Assembly (NCBI GenBank): GCA_019426215.1
Contig: CM033399.1
Coordinates: 36,465,022-36,529,021, forward strand
From: Buddleja alternifolia
Lineage: Eukaryota; Streptophyta; Magnoliopsida; Lamiales; Scrophulariaceae
DNA: 64,000 nucleotides
Direction of reading: 5' to 3'
How positions within the stretch are numbered: position 1 is the stretch's first letter; every line of letters begins with the position of its first letter. The notes under the pieces are model-generated. The model worked only from the letters and a program-made list of their open reading frames with translations, searched no databases and was not told where the DNA came from. Position numbers and translations under genes: made by a program. Positions 1-11,649 of the stretch are shown piece by piece.

Positions 1-2144
1 AAAAGATCATTTTTGTGATATTTTATAAACAGAGTGGAATCAATAGTGCCCATGGAGAAACCTTTATCAATAAGGAATTTACTCAATCTTTCGTACCAGG
101 CTCGTGGAGCCTGTTTTAACCCATAAAGAGCCTTTGATAGCTTGAAAACATGTTTTGGAAAATCACTGTTTGTGAAACTAGGAAGTTATTCAACATATAC
201 CTCTACATTTATGAAACCATTTAAAAAGGCACTTTTAATGTTCATTTGAAAGAGGGTGAATTTCTTAAAAGCAGCAAAAGCAAGAAGCATACGAATAGAT
301 TCAAGTCTAGCTATAGAAGCGTATGTTTCATCGTAGTCTATATCTTCTTCTTAACTGTAGCCTTTTGCTACCAGTCTAGCTTTGTTCCGAATAACCTTAT
401 CGTTTTCATCGAGTTTGTTTCTGAAGACCCATTTGGTACCAATGACTGGATGATCAGTGGATCTTTTTACTAAAGTCCAAACTTGATTCTTTTTTAATTG
501 AGCAAGTTTTTCCTCCATAGCTTTTATCCAGGATTCATCATTTAAGGCTTCATCAATGTTTCTTGGTTCGGTAAGAGAAAAGAACGCACATCTACCACTG
601 TTGGGAGCATTTGTCCCATCTTGCTTTAAACTGAATCTGGTAATAATTCCAGCATTTAGATTTCCTAAGATGACATCTGTTGGATGACTAGAAGCATGCT
701 TGAATTTTCTCTATCTGGAAGTTCCAGATTCGGATGGTGCTTCCAACTCCTCTTCATTGGCGGAATCATTGTTGATGTTATTATCTGTGATTGGAACTTC
801 CGAATCTTTTGGTGAAGTATTAGAGTTTGTACATATAGAAGTACCAATAATACCTGCAGGTTCTGAGCTCAAAGATTCTTTAGCTGTGGAAGGGTTAGTT
901 TCATCAAAGGTAACATGCATGGATTCCTGAATAGTTCTTTTGCGTTTATTGAAAACACGATAAGATTTGCTGCGAGTAGAGTAACCCATGAAAATTCCTT
1001 CATCAGCGTTGGAATCAAACTTTGTTAAATATTTTCTATCATTCAGGATAAAACATTTGCATCCAATGACACGAAAATAGGATATGTTCGGAACTTTATC
1101 ATACCATAATTCAAAAGGGGTTTTCCTAATTAATGGGCTTAGAAATACTCGATTTGAAACATAACATGTAGTGTTCACGGCTTACCCCCAAAAGACGGTA
1201 GGCAAGTCATATTCATGAAGAATGGTTCTAGCCATTTCTTGTAAAACTCGATTTTTCCTTTCTACAACCCCGTTTTGTTGAGGGATCTTAGGTGAAGATA
1301 AATTATGATTGTATCCATTTTCTTCACAGAAGATAGTGAAGTTGTTTCCCTCAAATTCAGTGCCATGATCACTACGAATGCGTTTGATGGAAATTTCCGT
1401 TTCATTTTGCAAACATTTAGTGAAGGGAATGAAAGAATCCAAAGCTTCATTTTTGTGGGCTAGAAAAATTACCCAAGTGAAACGAGTGTAGTCATCTACA
1501 ATTACAAAGGCATATTTCTTACAAATGGAGAAGTTCCAAAGGGCTGGAGGTAGAAATATCGTACTTTGGTTTGAAAGAACTTTTGACCTGTTCCCCTTTC
1601 TGAGATGCATCACAAATCTTATTTTTAATAAAAGAAATTTTGGGAATACCTCTGACAAGATCCTATTTGGATAGATGAGTGAGAAGCTTCATGTTAGCAT
1701 GTCCCATCCTTCGGTCCCAAATCAAAGTACCATCATCTATAGCTACCAGACACTTGACATCTTGTTTGGTAAGTTCATCAAGATTTATACAATAGATGTT
1801 TCCATCACGAAAGACATTAAAGATTAATGTATCATTTTTCATAATTGAGCTAGAGTTGGATAAAATTGAACTTGGTAGCCCTTGTCACAGAATTGGCTAA
1901 TACTAAGAAGATTATGTTTCAAACCTTCTATCAAACATACTTCCTCAATAATGGTGGATCTATTCTTACTAATGGATCCCTTACCTATAATGCTTCCTTT
2001 TGTATTATCAGCGAAAGAGATTTTTCCACCAGCAAAATCATTTAGAGTAATGAATTTTGATATGTCTCCTATCATATTCCAGGAACACCCACTATCCAAG
2101 TACCACTTGTTTTTTCGGATCTGGTTCCAAGGCGAATCCTGCAT
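1..2144 (-). pseudogene. Copia pol remnant: protease, integrase, partial RT
   Basis: Protease lies at 2144-1839 with an aspartic-protease site in the context WYLDSGCS. The integrase core lies at 1658-1182, with its acidic triad seen as VDDYTRF, RSDHGTEF and NGVVERKN, and continues at 1178-711 into the C-terminal part (KTPFELWYDK, FRVIGCKCF). From about 600 down to 1 the minus strand gives RT motifs such as KWVFRNKL, ARLVAKGYS and ALYGLKQAPRAWYERL. The catalytic YVDD block and RNase H would lie left of the window. Stops and frameshifts separate these blocks, so the polyprotein is not translatable. Confidence 0.88.
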
Positions 2145-2199
2145 TGATTGCTATAATTTCTTAGGTACCAATTTGTCACTGGGTCCTGCAGGGTTAGCA

Positions 2200-3194
2200 T
2201 AATTGAGTTTTAGGACCCAAACAAGTTTAGTACCAACGTCTTGTTTCAAAAAACATCTTCGAGAGATGTGACCAGTTTTACCGCATGTATGACAAATCTT
2301 CCTTTGGAACTTTTCATAAGGTTGTCTTATATTCTGATTTAGCCATCTAGGAATTTTCGTACAGGAGCTTTGGGTAATATTTGGTGAGGAGAGTGCATGA
2401 TATCTTTGATTTTGATAGTTCTATTAAGATCTTGAATTTGTTTCTAAACAGAAATGTTTTCCTTAGTGAGATAATCTTTTTTTTTTTCGAGACAAAGTTT
2501 ATCTTCAGTAAGGTTTTTAATACAAAGTTCCAATTTTTCTTTTTCAAGAAGAGACTTTCTTGGAGAAGTTTGTTTTTGTAAGTCAAGTTATCGATTTGAT
2601 TTTCATAATTCTTAATGCTATCAAGCATGTCTTGACTTTCATCAAAATCATCATCAAAATTTAATTCAAGATTGGATTTTGTAGATACCTGTTTGTTGAC
2701 TATGAGATAGTCATCCTCATCATCGAAGTTCTCAGTTTTCGATTCATCCCAAGGGGAGGATAAGGCTCGTTGTTTGAAACTTCCATCAGTTCTGGAACTT
2801 CTTTATTTTCGGACAATCTGGTCGAATGTGACCTGGTTCAAAACATTCATAGCACACGATTTTGTTATTTTTCTATGGGTCCTTTTGTTTGAAGTTGTTT
2901 CTGGGATTGTGTTGGAACTTTCGACTTTGCTTAAGGGATTGAAGATGTCTAGTGACCATGGCCAACTCTTCACCAAACTGTTCATCACTCATCTCTTCTA
3001 GTTCCAGGATATCGGTAGAGAAAGCAATAGATTTTTGAGTTTTAGAGACCCAGCTTTCTTCCTTAGACATTAAGGTCAATTCATGTGAAGTGAGAGGTCC
3101 AATGAGTTCTCCCACGGTCATAACATTTAAATCTTTTGCTTCATGTATGGCAGTGACTTTGGGAGTCCATTCCTTGGGAAGAGATCTCAATTTT
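2200..3194 (-). pseudogene. Copia gag remnant with two CCHC knuckles
   Basis: The minus strand at 3194-2873 encodes a stretch typical of the C-terminal half of plant Copia gag (motifs LRSLPKEW, EAKDLNVM, ELIGPL). CCHC zinc knuckles of the form CX2CX4HX4C follow: CYECFEPGHIRPDC near 2806-2866, and CHTCGKTGHISRRC near 2250-2300. The N-terminal half of gag is missing, because the residues upstream of LRSLPKEW are translated duplicated host sequence. A low-complexity linker region (2347-2628) separates the two knuckles. Gag would form the virus-like particle and bind RNA; this copy cannot make a complete protein. Confidence 0.82.
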
Positions 3195-3894
3195 AGGTGT
3201 CCTTCCATGGCTAGGATGGAGGTTTCTACGACTGTGATTGGCACCGCCATGTACCTAGGCATGACTAGTTAATTATTCGGTGGGGTCGCTCTTCACAAAT
3301 GGAGGATAAGGTAGTAAATATTCAAATGGGAGTCACAAGGTGGTTTATCTGATTTGATTATTGCCTGATATCACACCCACAGGCCACAATTGACTTATAT
3401 GGTACGACTCTCGTCTAATTGGATCTTTACAGGCTTCAATTTGTCACCCCTGCTTTGGTCATCAAAGTCGTATTGCTGAATTTCCCTTTTCAAGCTTGAT
3501 TATTTACTTTCTTGCAAGCAAAAATATAAATTTTCAATTATAGTACTTCATGTTTTTTTTTGTATTAATAATTCATTACATTTTGCACATTGTACGTAGC
3601 TGGTCTCACTAAGCTTTTGCTTATTTAGTTTCTATTTTTCTATCGTCCAGATATGAGTCTTGTTTAGAGATTGATCGAGATTAGATTCAACAAGATGGAA
3701 TGTACTTGGAAAGGGTAAGTGAATCATGCATTAGACAGAAACTAGTAGATCTTTAGGAAAAATCATCAATCTTATGGGATGAACAATAAGCTGAGTTGAA
3801 AATGAGGTGAGTTACGGAATTAAGTTTTTTGTACTACTTGTTTGGTCACGCTACGGGTATGGGCCCACAAAGGGTCCATTCTCGGGGAGTGACA
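3195..3894. mobile_element. Truncated LTR tail
   Basis: Matches the last 0.7 kb of the solo LTR at 59384-62342 and ends in the same CGGGGAGTGACA-type terminus followed by an A run. The rest of the LTR is missing on the left, replaced by the Copia fragment. Confidence 0.7.
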
Positions 3895-4926
3895 AAAAAA
3901 CATAAAGTAAGTTTCAAAAAAGTGCTATCCTTAAGGACCTCAACCATCGGTTCATCACATAGGAGCTCTTAAGAACAAAGAAGATGGTGAACTTGGAATG
4001 AACATAGCTGCAACAAATCATAACAAAAAATAACAAATTGAACAAACTGGAGAGTTAAAAATATAAACTGAACATATAAGATAGACAATGATCAAAATAA
4101 AAAACATGAAGAAAAGGCGAATTAAATTAAAATTTTGGTAAAAACAAATTATACTCTCAAACAAAAAGGTAAAAAGAAGAATCCAATCATAAAGTAGGAG
4201 ACGGAATTAAGAAAAGAAAAACTCAAAATGGTAACCGCAGGAGCACGTTCATGCTTGATCGGCCAGTTGGCGGTTGAGAGGATAACCCACAATTCATAGA
4301 AGAAAAAGAGCTTTAGACCATAAGGTAGTCAAGAAAGATAGGTAGAAAAATAAAGATTCCTCACCTCTATTCTTTGCAGTGGTTAATTAAATGTGCAAAA
4401 AACACATTTATCAATATTTGACTCTGGAAATGATCTTGAATTCGAATTTAAAATTCACATTTAATGGCTTTGATCAAGGAGTAACAAATTGTGTATTAAT
4501 TAAGTTTTAACCAATGAAATTTCTTATAGCTAATTAAAAAATTCAAAATTCTAGAAAATAAGAATTTTGTCAATTGGGTCAAAATTGATCAAATACACCC
4601 TTCAAATATATAATAGTATAGATAGATATATAAAAGATAGCCCATTCAAACCACGTGCAAAAGTCTTTCACATTTCCTTATGGAGCCTGATATCAAATGT
4701 CACACGCTCCTTCTCTTATGAACAAGACATGTTTTAATTTTATCACTATTCTGTCTACATTCTTGGCGCCGCCAGAGGAATGGATAATTAATTAATACAA
4801 AGTCATATAATCCTTCCAAGAATAGCAATTCGATGTTAGACCGCTTCTGAAAATTCTCTAACTAAATCTTTATTTGTTAGTTTTATAATAGAAAACGCTT
4901 ACAGATTTATCACATTTCCATATAAT
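3195..4926. repeat. Segmental duplication, left copy (partner 61642-63323)
   Basis: This 1.73-kb stretch matches 61642-63323 in the same orientation with scattered substitutions and small indels. The match includes the tail of an LTR (to 3894) and about 1 kb of non-LTR sequence. It starts exactly where the Copia gag stops making sense and ends about 300 bp upstream of the P450 start codon. Because the LTR tail and its flank are shared, this is a duplication of a locus and not two independent insertions. Confidence 0.9.
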
Positions 4927-5157
4927 GACAGTTAGGTCCTATAGAATTAGATCCCTGAAATTTGATAAAATTACACTTAGGTCCTATGTTTGTTATTTTT
5001 TCACTCAATTATATATGATTTTTACTTTAAAATCTAATTATAAATAAAAAATATTTATTAAAATTAGTACAAAATGCACTTAATATTTTGTTTTAATTAT
5101 AAGAAAGGTAAATTTGTATAATTATCTTACAATTTCCCTTTTATATTCCAATTTAAT
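3895..5157. other. Upstream region of the P450 gene
   Basis: AT-rich non-coding DNA with no open frame of note. The part up to 4926 is duplicated at 62343-63323. The last 230 bp (4927-5157) is not in the other copy and contains a phrase about 4933-4990 (GTTAGGTCCTAT, then TTAGGTCCTATG) that looks like a short repeat. Confidence 0.6.
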
Positions 5158-5166
5158 CTATTTAAA
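5158..5166 (+). promoter_or_regulatory. Putative TATA box of the CYP76 gene
   Basis: TATTTAAAG lies about 62-70 bp upstream of the ATG at 5228, leaving a plausible short 5' leader rich in GA. The assignment rests on motif and spacing only. Confidence 0.45.
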
Positions 5167-5227
5167 GGTGAACTTCTAGTACGAGAGAGAAACAACCAAG
5201 TAAGAAAGGGAAAAAAGAAAGAAGCAA

Positions 5228-7163
5228 ATGGATTTGATAACACTTTTGGTTGTTCTACTTTCCCTCTCATGGGCATGTTTTAATTTCCTAAGGTCCAATT
5301 ATAGTCGCCGGAAGCTTCCTCCGGGGCCTTATCCTTTTCCGATCATCGGAAACGTTCTTCAAATTGGCCAAAACCCTCAGCAATCACTCACCAAACTCTC
5401 CAAAACTTATGGCCCTTTAATGTCTCTCAAAATTGGTAACCATAACATAGTAGTTGCTTCCTCACCTGAAATGGCCAAAGAAGTACTCCAAACACACGAT
5501 CATGTCCTTTCAGGTCGGACCGTGACTGCAGCAACTGAAGCTCAGAACCACAACATCAGTTCTATGGCATATCTGCCCGTCGGTGATGCATGGCGAAAAA
5601 TTCGTAAAATATGCAGAGAACAAATGTTTTCGACTCATCAACTGGACATCAGCGAGGACCTCCGCCGGGAGAAGTTGCAGAAATTACGTGAGTATGTGAA
5701 TGAATGTTGTGTTAGTGGTCGAGCTGTGAGAATCGAACAAGCTGCATTGACAACGACACTCAGTTTGTTGTCTTCAACGTTATTTTCTGTTGATTTTGGC
5801 GACCACGATTCCAATTCGACGCTAGAATATAAGGAAGCTATTCAGGGCGTGGTGGATACTGTGAGTGCTCCAAATTTGGCTGATTTCTTCCCGATTCTTA
5901 AAAGGTTCGACCCACAGGGGATTAAGAGGCGGGCTGAGATTTGTTTTGGAAAATTGTTGCGGATTTGTGAAAATATAATTAATCAGAGATTGGAATCAAG
6001 ACAAAATAATATTGGAGGCCCTAAGAAAAAGGATATGCTGGAAGCACTTCTTGATCTCAGGGAAGGAAATGAGGACTATTTCAGCTGCAGCGACATCAAA
6101 CATCTTCTCTTTGTGAGTTAAATTCAACTCCATTTTCGTCCTTTAATTTGACACTTAGCAACATTGATTAATAATTACTCGGATATCTATTGATTCAATT
6201 CTATTGTTCTACATGTTTAATTGTGACAAAATTTATTCTTAATAATTAATGACAAGAAAATTGTTCTCACTATTGACAATTTGTAACACACCTTTTGTGA
6301 CACCTTAGTGATAACAATTTTAATTGTCATTAAGTTGTCAATAGACATGTGTCACTAATTATCAATAGTGACAATTTTTAAAACACTCTTGTCACTAAAA
6401 AAATTTATTGTGACAAAACAAAAATTGTTGCCACTCATTATGTATATTTAGTAACAATTTAACATTGTCATTTCAAATTTTGTCACAAATATTCCTTTTT
6501 GTTGTAGTGTTTGGAAAAGTAAAATTATTTAAAAAAAGAATCTTACTTTTATTTTTTTAGGACTTATTTGTTGCAGGATCAGACTCAACTGCGGTTACAG
6601 TGGAATGGGTTATGACCGAATTACTACTCAACCCCGAGATAATGTCAAATGCTAAAAATGAGCTTAAGACTGTCATAGGAGATAATGCAGAAATCCGAGA
6701 ATCAGACATATCAAAACTCCCATACTTACAAGCAGTGATCAAAGAGAATTTTAGATATCACCCTCTTGCTCCTATTTTAATTCCCCACAAAGCTGAAACT
6801 GACGTAGAAATCAACGGTTATATAATCCCAAAAGATACACAAATAATTGTTAATACGTGGGCTATGGGCAGGGAATCAATTTTATGGTCAAACCCAACTT
6901 CTTTTAAGCCTGAACGGTTTTTGGACAGTAAAATAGATTTTAAGGGCCAAGATTTTGAGCTTCTTCCTTTTGGCTCAGGAAGAAGAATTTGCCCAGGTCA
7001 GGCACTGGCCCATCGGATGTTACATCTCATAGTGGCAACCTTAATTCATAACTTTGATTGGAAAATTGAAGGGATTAAAGGAAAAGATGTGAACAGGGAA
7101 GAGAAGTTCGGGCTACTACTACGCAGGGCAGTTCCTCTCAGGGCTATTCCAATCAAGATTTGA
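5228..7163 (+). CDS. Cytochrome P450, CYP76 family (two exons)
   Basis: Exons are 5228-6112 and 6561-7163. The intron has a GT donor (GTGAGT at 6113) and an AG acceptor (TTTTTTTAG ending at 6560) in phase 0, giving 495 residues, the usual CYP76 length. An N-terminal membrane anchor (about residues 1-21) is followed by the hinge KLPPGP (29-34). Helix C WxxxR is W122/R126. The I-helix is AGSDST (300-305), ExxR is E357/R360 (context KENFRYHP), PERF is 412-415, and the heme loop FGSGRRICPG is 432-441 with Cys439 as ligand. All catalytic motifs are intact. The product should be an ER-anchored, NADPH-P450-reductase-dependent monooxygenase. The family includes geraniol 8-hydroxylases and Lamiaceae diterpene oxidases (CYP76AH type); phrases such as SSPEMAKE, RKICREQMFS and ELLPFGSGRR recall the latter. 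Substrate is unknown. Its upstream region is duplicated near the right edge. Confidence 0.95.
6113..6560 (+). mobile_element. CYP76 intron containing CACTA-like/MITE sequence
   Basis: The 448-bp intron is largely repeats of GTGACAA/TTGTCAC phrases in both orientations. The stretch ends near 6509 with TTTTTGTTGTAGTG, the reverse complement of a CACTACAA-type CACTA terminus. The partner terminus is not clear on the left. Similar sequence starts at 7737. The splice junctions are preserved, so the insertion is probably tolerated. Confidence 0.55.
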
Positions 7164-7237
7164 AGCATAAATTTCATTATCACCCAGTAATGCTTAAAAT
7201 AAATTAGATTGGCTTGTTTTATGGTGATCTTATATGT

Positions 7238-7330
7238 ATTATGCTAGTTACATAAAGATATATGTATCTCGGAATAATTAATAAAGGAATATATGCTAGT
7301 TACATAAAGATTTATCTCGGAATAATAGAA
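7238..7330. repeat. Short tandem duplication in the CYP76 3' region
   Basis: The phrase starting ATGCTAGTTACATAAAGAT and ending CTCGGAATAAT occurs twice about 50 bp apart, with a few bases missing from the second copy. AATAAA-like signals (near 7198 and 7281) lie here and may serve as polyadenylation signals. Confidence 0.65.
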
Positions 7331-7342
7331 TTTGCAATGGTC

Positions 7343-7715
7343 GGGGCAATTGTCGTCACATTTATATAACTTTGGTCCTTAAAGTCCCAAATGTTACACT
7401 ACCGTCCTTAAGTTCAGTTTATGTTTCATTTTTATTCTTCAAGCTATTTTTCATTGAATTTTGGACGCATCGGGTGACATGTACATCTCACATGCATGTC
7501 CAACAACAACAATATGTGCACCTCACGTTTGCCCCTAAAAAATGGCACTTGAGGTGCACATGCTCCTCAATCCGGTCAAAATCCACCAAAAATTGGTCAA
7601 AAGGAAGAAAGTGAAATAGAAACCAAACTTTAGGGACAATAACGTAGCATCTGGTACTTTAAGGACCAAAGTGATACTTAGGTGAAACTTCAAGGATTTT
7701 CAGTGACATTTACCC
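7343..7715. mobile_element. MITE-like element with inverted ends
   Basis: Inner inverted repeats CTTTGGTCCTTAAAGT (near 7371) and ACTTTAAGGACCAAAG (near 7657) are perfect. The flanks extend the similarity towards GTCGTCAC and GTGACATTTACCC. Near-matching flanks CAATGGTC and AAATGGTT could be a diverged TSD. No coding capacity is seen. Confidence 0.6.
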
Positions 7716-7736
7716 AAATGGTTGTGTGCTATATTC

Positions 7737-7905
7737 ACTACAAAAAAATAAATATTAGTGACAAAATATCAAGTGACACTATTAAAGTTGTCACTAATTA
7801 TATATATTAAGTGACAACAAATTTTGTCTTGTCGCAGAAATAGTTTTCACATTTGGGATAGTGATAAGAATTGTAAACAAGTTCTCACTTTTGATCAGTA
7901 AAGGA
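7737..7905. mobile_element. CACTA-like terminus and repeat
   Basis: Begins CACTACAAAAAAATAAAT followed by alternating GTGACA/TGTCAC phrases like those in the CYP76 intron. No matching opposite terminus is obvious, so it is a one-ended or decayed copy. Confidence 0.5.
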
Positions 7906-9524
7906 TAATTTTGCCCCTGATCTACAAACCGTTGGATCTGATGTCCTTAAATCATTGGTCATTATTACTTACTTTTAATTTACTAAATTCAATTTATAAC
8001 AACTATAGATCTTGATAGAAATCAACGGTGTACATTAAATGTCTTATATTTATTCAATACTAGTAAACCATACGTGCGTTGCACGTGAATCATATGACCT
8101 CATTAAAACAATACATGTATATATCTATGGTTTGCAATTTGAAAATATTATATATTCAAAACGTCAATGATAATTTAACTAAGTGAATTGTTATTCAGTA
8201 AAGTATAATTGTTTGGAAAACTAAGGCTATGTATGGTTGTGAATTTTGAAAATATTTTCATTTTTTGGATCACAAAAAAATGAAAATACACAGTTCAAGC
8301 CAAATTCAACAGAAAATGGTCAAATTTTAAATACACTACACATTCCCCTATATAACAACCAATCATTTCAATCTTTTCACAATATTTTATCATTAATTAC
8401 ACTATCCCACTATCCAACTAATTATCTTTCTTACTTTTTCATATTTTATATAATAAAAATTCCTATTCAATTTTTCAAATATTCCAATTATTATTATTAA
8501 ATAATATATAATTTGAAAAAAAATATTGTGTGATTTAATATTTAATATTTCATATATATTTCATAATATGTGTACTTGAATTGAGACTTAATTGGCCATG
8601 CTTTTACCAAAAGTATATACAATATTGTGTGATTTATAATTTCATTTTAATAATTTCGTTTGTTGTTTATTGGATTTTAAATTATACTTCTTTAGCTTTT
8701 CAATATTCAAATAAATACCGACTGAATCTCGATTATTTCATTTTGGTATTAACGTGGTATTTAATAGGGTTGCCCACGAGCCGAGCTCGAGCAAAGATTT
8801 TTTGTAACATCATAGTATCTCATTATAAGAAGATGGAAATAAATTTGCCTCAATCAAATTGAAAATAAAATATTATATGTAAATGGAAAAAGAAATATAG
8901 AACTACTTATGCTCCAATCATATTTACACATTTCATAAAATATTGCAAATATGGACCACATCCTATTTTTATATTTGTCCAATGTGAACCGTATAATTAC
9001 ACTAACTATTATAAATATAGACGAACAATATTCAATTTTCTTGAACTTTTAGAATATAAAATTGAAAAGAAAACACGAAATGGAAAAGGGATAAAAATCT
9101 AAAGCTAAAAAGAAGCAGTGGTTGGAACAGCTCGCAAAATCCAACCACTTCACCTACTTCATTGCCCCCAACCCTTTCTCGTACCTCTATTGAAACAGAA
9201 TGGTTTCATGTTCTTTCAACCTAAATTTCGGGGCTATGATCTCTCCGAAAGACAATTTTTATTTTATTCCTCCGGGCCCCTCCCGTTTTTGAAGACCCCA
9301 TACTCCGCTTCGTGTAATGTCCATCAACCACCCATGAACAACCCATGACCTACTGCCGAAGCTCACTGCCTGGCGATGCCTTTCTTTTTGTCAATGATTT
9401 ATTGTGAGTGTCATTTACTGAGAACAAAGGAGAGGGATATGGAAAGAATGAAGTAATGAAAGAGGAATGAAGGGCCCCCCAAACCCATATTTGTATATTA
9501 TATTCTATTTGTATAATATATATT

Positions 9525-10603
9525 AGAGCTATTAACGCTAATCATTCCCCATGTTACGCAAAAGTGTCACTTTAGTCCCACTTGTGAAAAAATTATCACT
9601 TTCATCACTCATGTCCATAATTTGTACCCAGATGGTCCTTTTTTCGAAATTCCGACCAGATTTTTCGGCTTCCCACGCGAAAATGGGGCTATCCACGCAT
9701 ATATCATGCTCGTCTTCACGAGAAAATTCATAATTCACTGTAGAAAGCTCGGATTCATGAACCGTTTTCTTCCCATGAAACTAGACACATAGGGATATCC
9801 ACACATATATCGCACATAATCAGGAGACGTCTAGAACAAAGCCGTTTTGCATTAAAAAATTAGCTAAAAATCTGTCGGAAACAATGGTTAGCTAATTTTT
9901 TAATACAAAATGCTTTGTTCTAGATGTCTTCTGATTATGTGTGATATATGCATGGATAGACCTATGTGTATAGTTTCATGTGATGAAAACGGTTCATGAA
10001 TCCGAGCTTTCTGTAATGAGTTATGAATTTTCTCGTAAAAACGCGCACAGCTGTCTGCACTGTCGACAGATTTTTAGCTAATTTTTTAATACAAAACTGC
10101 TTTGTTATAGACGTCTTTTGATTATGTGTGATATATGCGTGGATATCCCTATGTGTCTAGTTTCATGGGAAGAAAACGGTTCATGAATCCGAGCTTTCTA
10201 CGGTGAATTATGAATTTTCGCGTGAAGACGCACACAACTGTCTGCACAGCCGACAGATTTTTAGCTAATTTTTTAATACAAAACTGTTTTGTTCTAGACA
10301 TATCCTGATTATGTGCAATATATGCGTGGATAGCCCTATGTGTCTAGTTTCATGAGAAAAAAACGGTTCATGAATCTGAGCTTTCTAAAATGAGTTATGA
10401 ATTTTCTCATGAAGACGCGCATGATACATGCGTGGATAGCCCTATTTTCGCGTAGGAAGCCGAAAAATATGGTCGGAATGTCGAAAAAAGGACCATCTGG
10501 GTACAAATTATGGACATGAGGGATGAAATTGATAATTTTTTCACAAGAGGGACTAAAGTGTCACTTTTGCGTGACATGAGGGATGATTAGCGTTAATAGC
10601 TCT
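9525..10603. mobile_element. Foldback element with internal repeats
   Basis: Terminal inverted repeats begin AGAGCTATTAACGCTAATCA and extend for more than 150 bp on each side. The flanks share ATATATT (9518-9524 and 10604-10610), a possible 7-bp TSD in AT-rich sequence. Inside, a unit of about 187 bp (starting with the CTTTGTTCTAGA phrase near 9912, 10101 and 10287) is repeated three times, with a partial inverted copy around 9700-9870. Open frames here are by-products of the palindrome. Confidence 0.8.
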
Positions 10604-10611
10604 ATATATTA

Positions 10612-10668
10612 TATTATGTGTGTGTATATGTATATATATACATATACACACATATATACATATTCCTT
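10612..10668. repeat. TA/CA microsatellite, partly palindromic
   Basis: Alternating TG, TA and CA dinucleotides that read almost the same on both strands. Confidence 0.8.
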
Positions 10669-10936
10669 TATTACCAACTCATAACATTATTAAAAAAAAT
10701 ATTAATTTAATATCTTTTCCCCCATCATCATCACATTCATAACCAACTCAATAATTTCATATATCAAATTCTAATAAAAATCAACTTTATACCACATCTA
10801 CACTACTTTCAATCAAATTCTAAAATACATCCAAACAAACAAATGGAGTCAATATTTTCACACGGATTTCTGTAATACACATTTCCCAAAAAAAACTCAG
10901 AATTCATTTCCGAAAACACAACCATACGGAGCCTAA

Positions 10937-11640
10937 ATATTGAGACATGAAAGATTGAATTAACACATAAGCAACTTTGAAAAATTAATACTTACACAAT
11001 AATGTAAATAAAAGTATTCATATGTAAATTTATTCTTCATTTGTTTTCTATAGATTGAGTGCTCTCCTCTTCTTTTTTAGATTTATTGCATAAACACCCC
11101 CTGTAGCCTTACGTAATTACAAGTAGGGGTATTATCATCATAAGAAAATTGACTGAAATTGGTCTCAGTCAACCCATAGGGCAAAATGGGGTTAATCAGG
11201 TCTTTTTTGGACGACATCAACGTATTCAAAGCCGAAAAAAAATCTCAGGAACTGTACTGGTAAAGTGTATGCTCTCTTTCCATTAGATCATGTTCTTCAA
11301 TTGAGGAAGGATGATGTTTAACACTCAAAGTCTCTCCAATGTTTCTCCCACAGATAGAGAATTTTTCTTTTTCTTTTTTTGGGAGTTCCTTCCTTTACAT
11401 ACATGTAATAAAACCCCGGGTTGATCCTGTTTTGGGAAATCTCTAAAAAAATTTGTTACACCAATTCTGTTGTGTTTTATATATTTTTTCCAACAGTCAC
11501 TAGGAAATAAACTTTTTATAATTTTTGGTCGATATTATACTATATAAAATAAAAAAATTTAAAAGTAAATTCGGTATTTTAAAGATAAAAAACAAAAACC
11601 ACACCAAATTTTTGGTTTTCGATTTTCGGTTCGGACAGAT
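10937..11640. other. No gene seen
   Basis: AT-rich DNA. Phrases near 11590-11650 (TTTTTGGTTTTCGATTTTCG and GGTTCGGACAG) resemble decayed hAT/MITE sequence, but no ends could be matched. Confidence 0.5.
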
Positions 11641-11649
11641 AACGTAATG

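Larger units (their letters stand above)
1..3194 (-). mobile_element. Degraded Ty1/Copia retrotransposon fragment
   Basis: Reading the minus strand from 3194 down gives, in Copia order, gag, zinc knuckles, protease, integrase and the first part of reverse transcriptase. No LTR is visible: the 5' side is cut at about 3194, where the duplicated host segment begins, and the 3' side leaves the window. Frames are broken in many places, so this is a dead copy. The order protease-integrase-RT is diagnostic of Copia rather than Gypsy. Confidence 0.93.
8225..10933. mobile_element. PIF/Harbinger-like non-autonomous element
   Basis: The left end GGCTATGTATGGTTGTG and the right end (reverse complement GGCTCCGTATGGTTGTG) form terminal inverted repeats flanked on both sides by TAA (8222-8224 and 10934-10936). 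That is the 3-bp TSD and GGCT..GTTTGG-like TIR style of plant PIF/Harbinger/Tourist elements. No transposase frame is visible. A foldback element (9525-10603) is nested inside; without it the element is about 1.63 kb. Confidence 0.65.

Noticed and set aside
246..930. Plus-strand frames in the first kilobase
   Set aside because: They are antisense to clear Copia RT and integrase coding on the minus strand.
5228..6121. P450 as a truncated single-exon pseudogene ending at 6121
   Set aside because: A clean GT..AG intron in phase 0 joins it to the second exon with all conserved motifs and the normal family length.
9538..9738. Overlapping 60-66 codon frames on both strands
   Set aside because: By-products of the foldback element arm.
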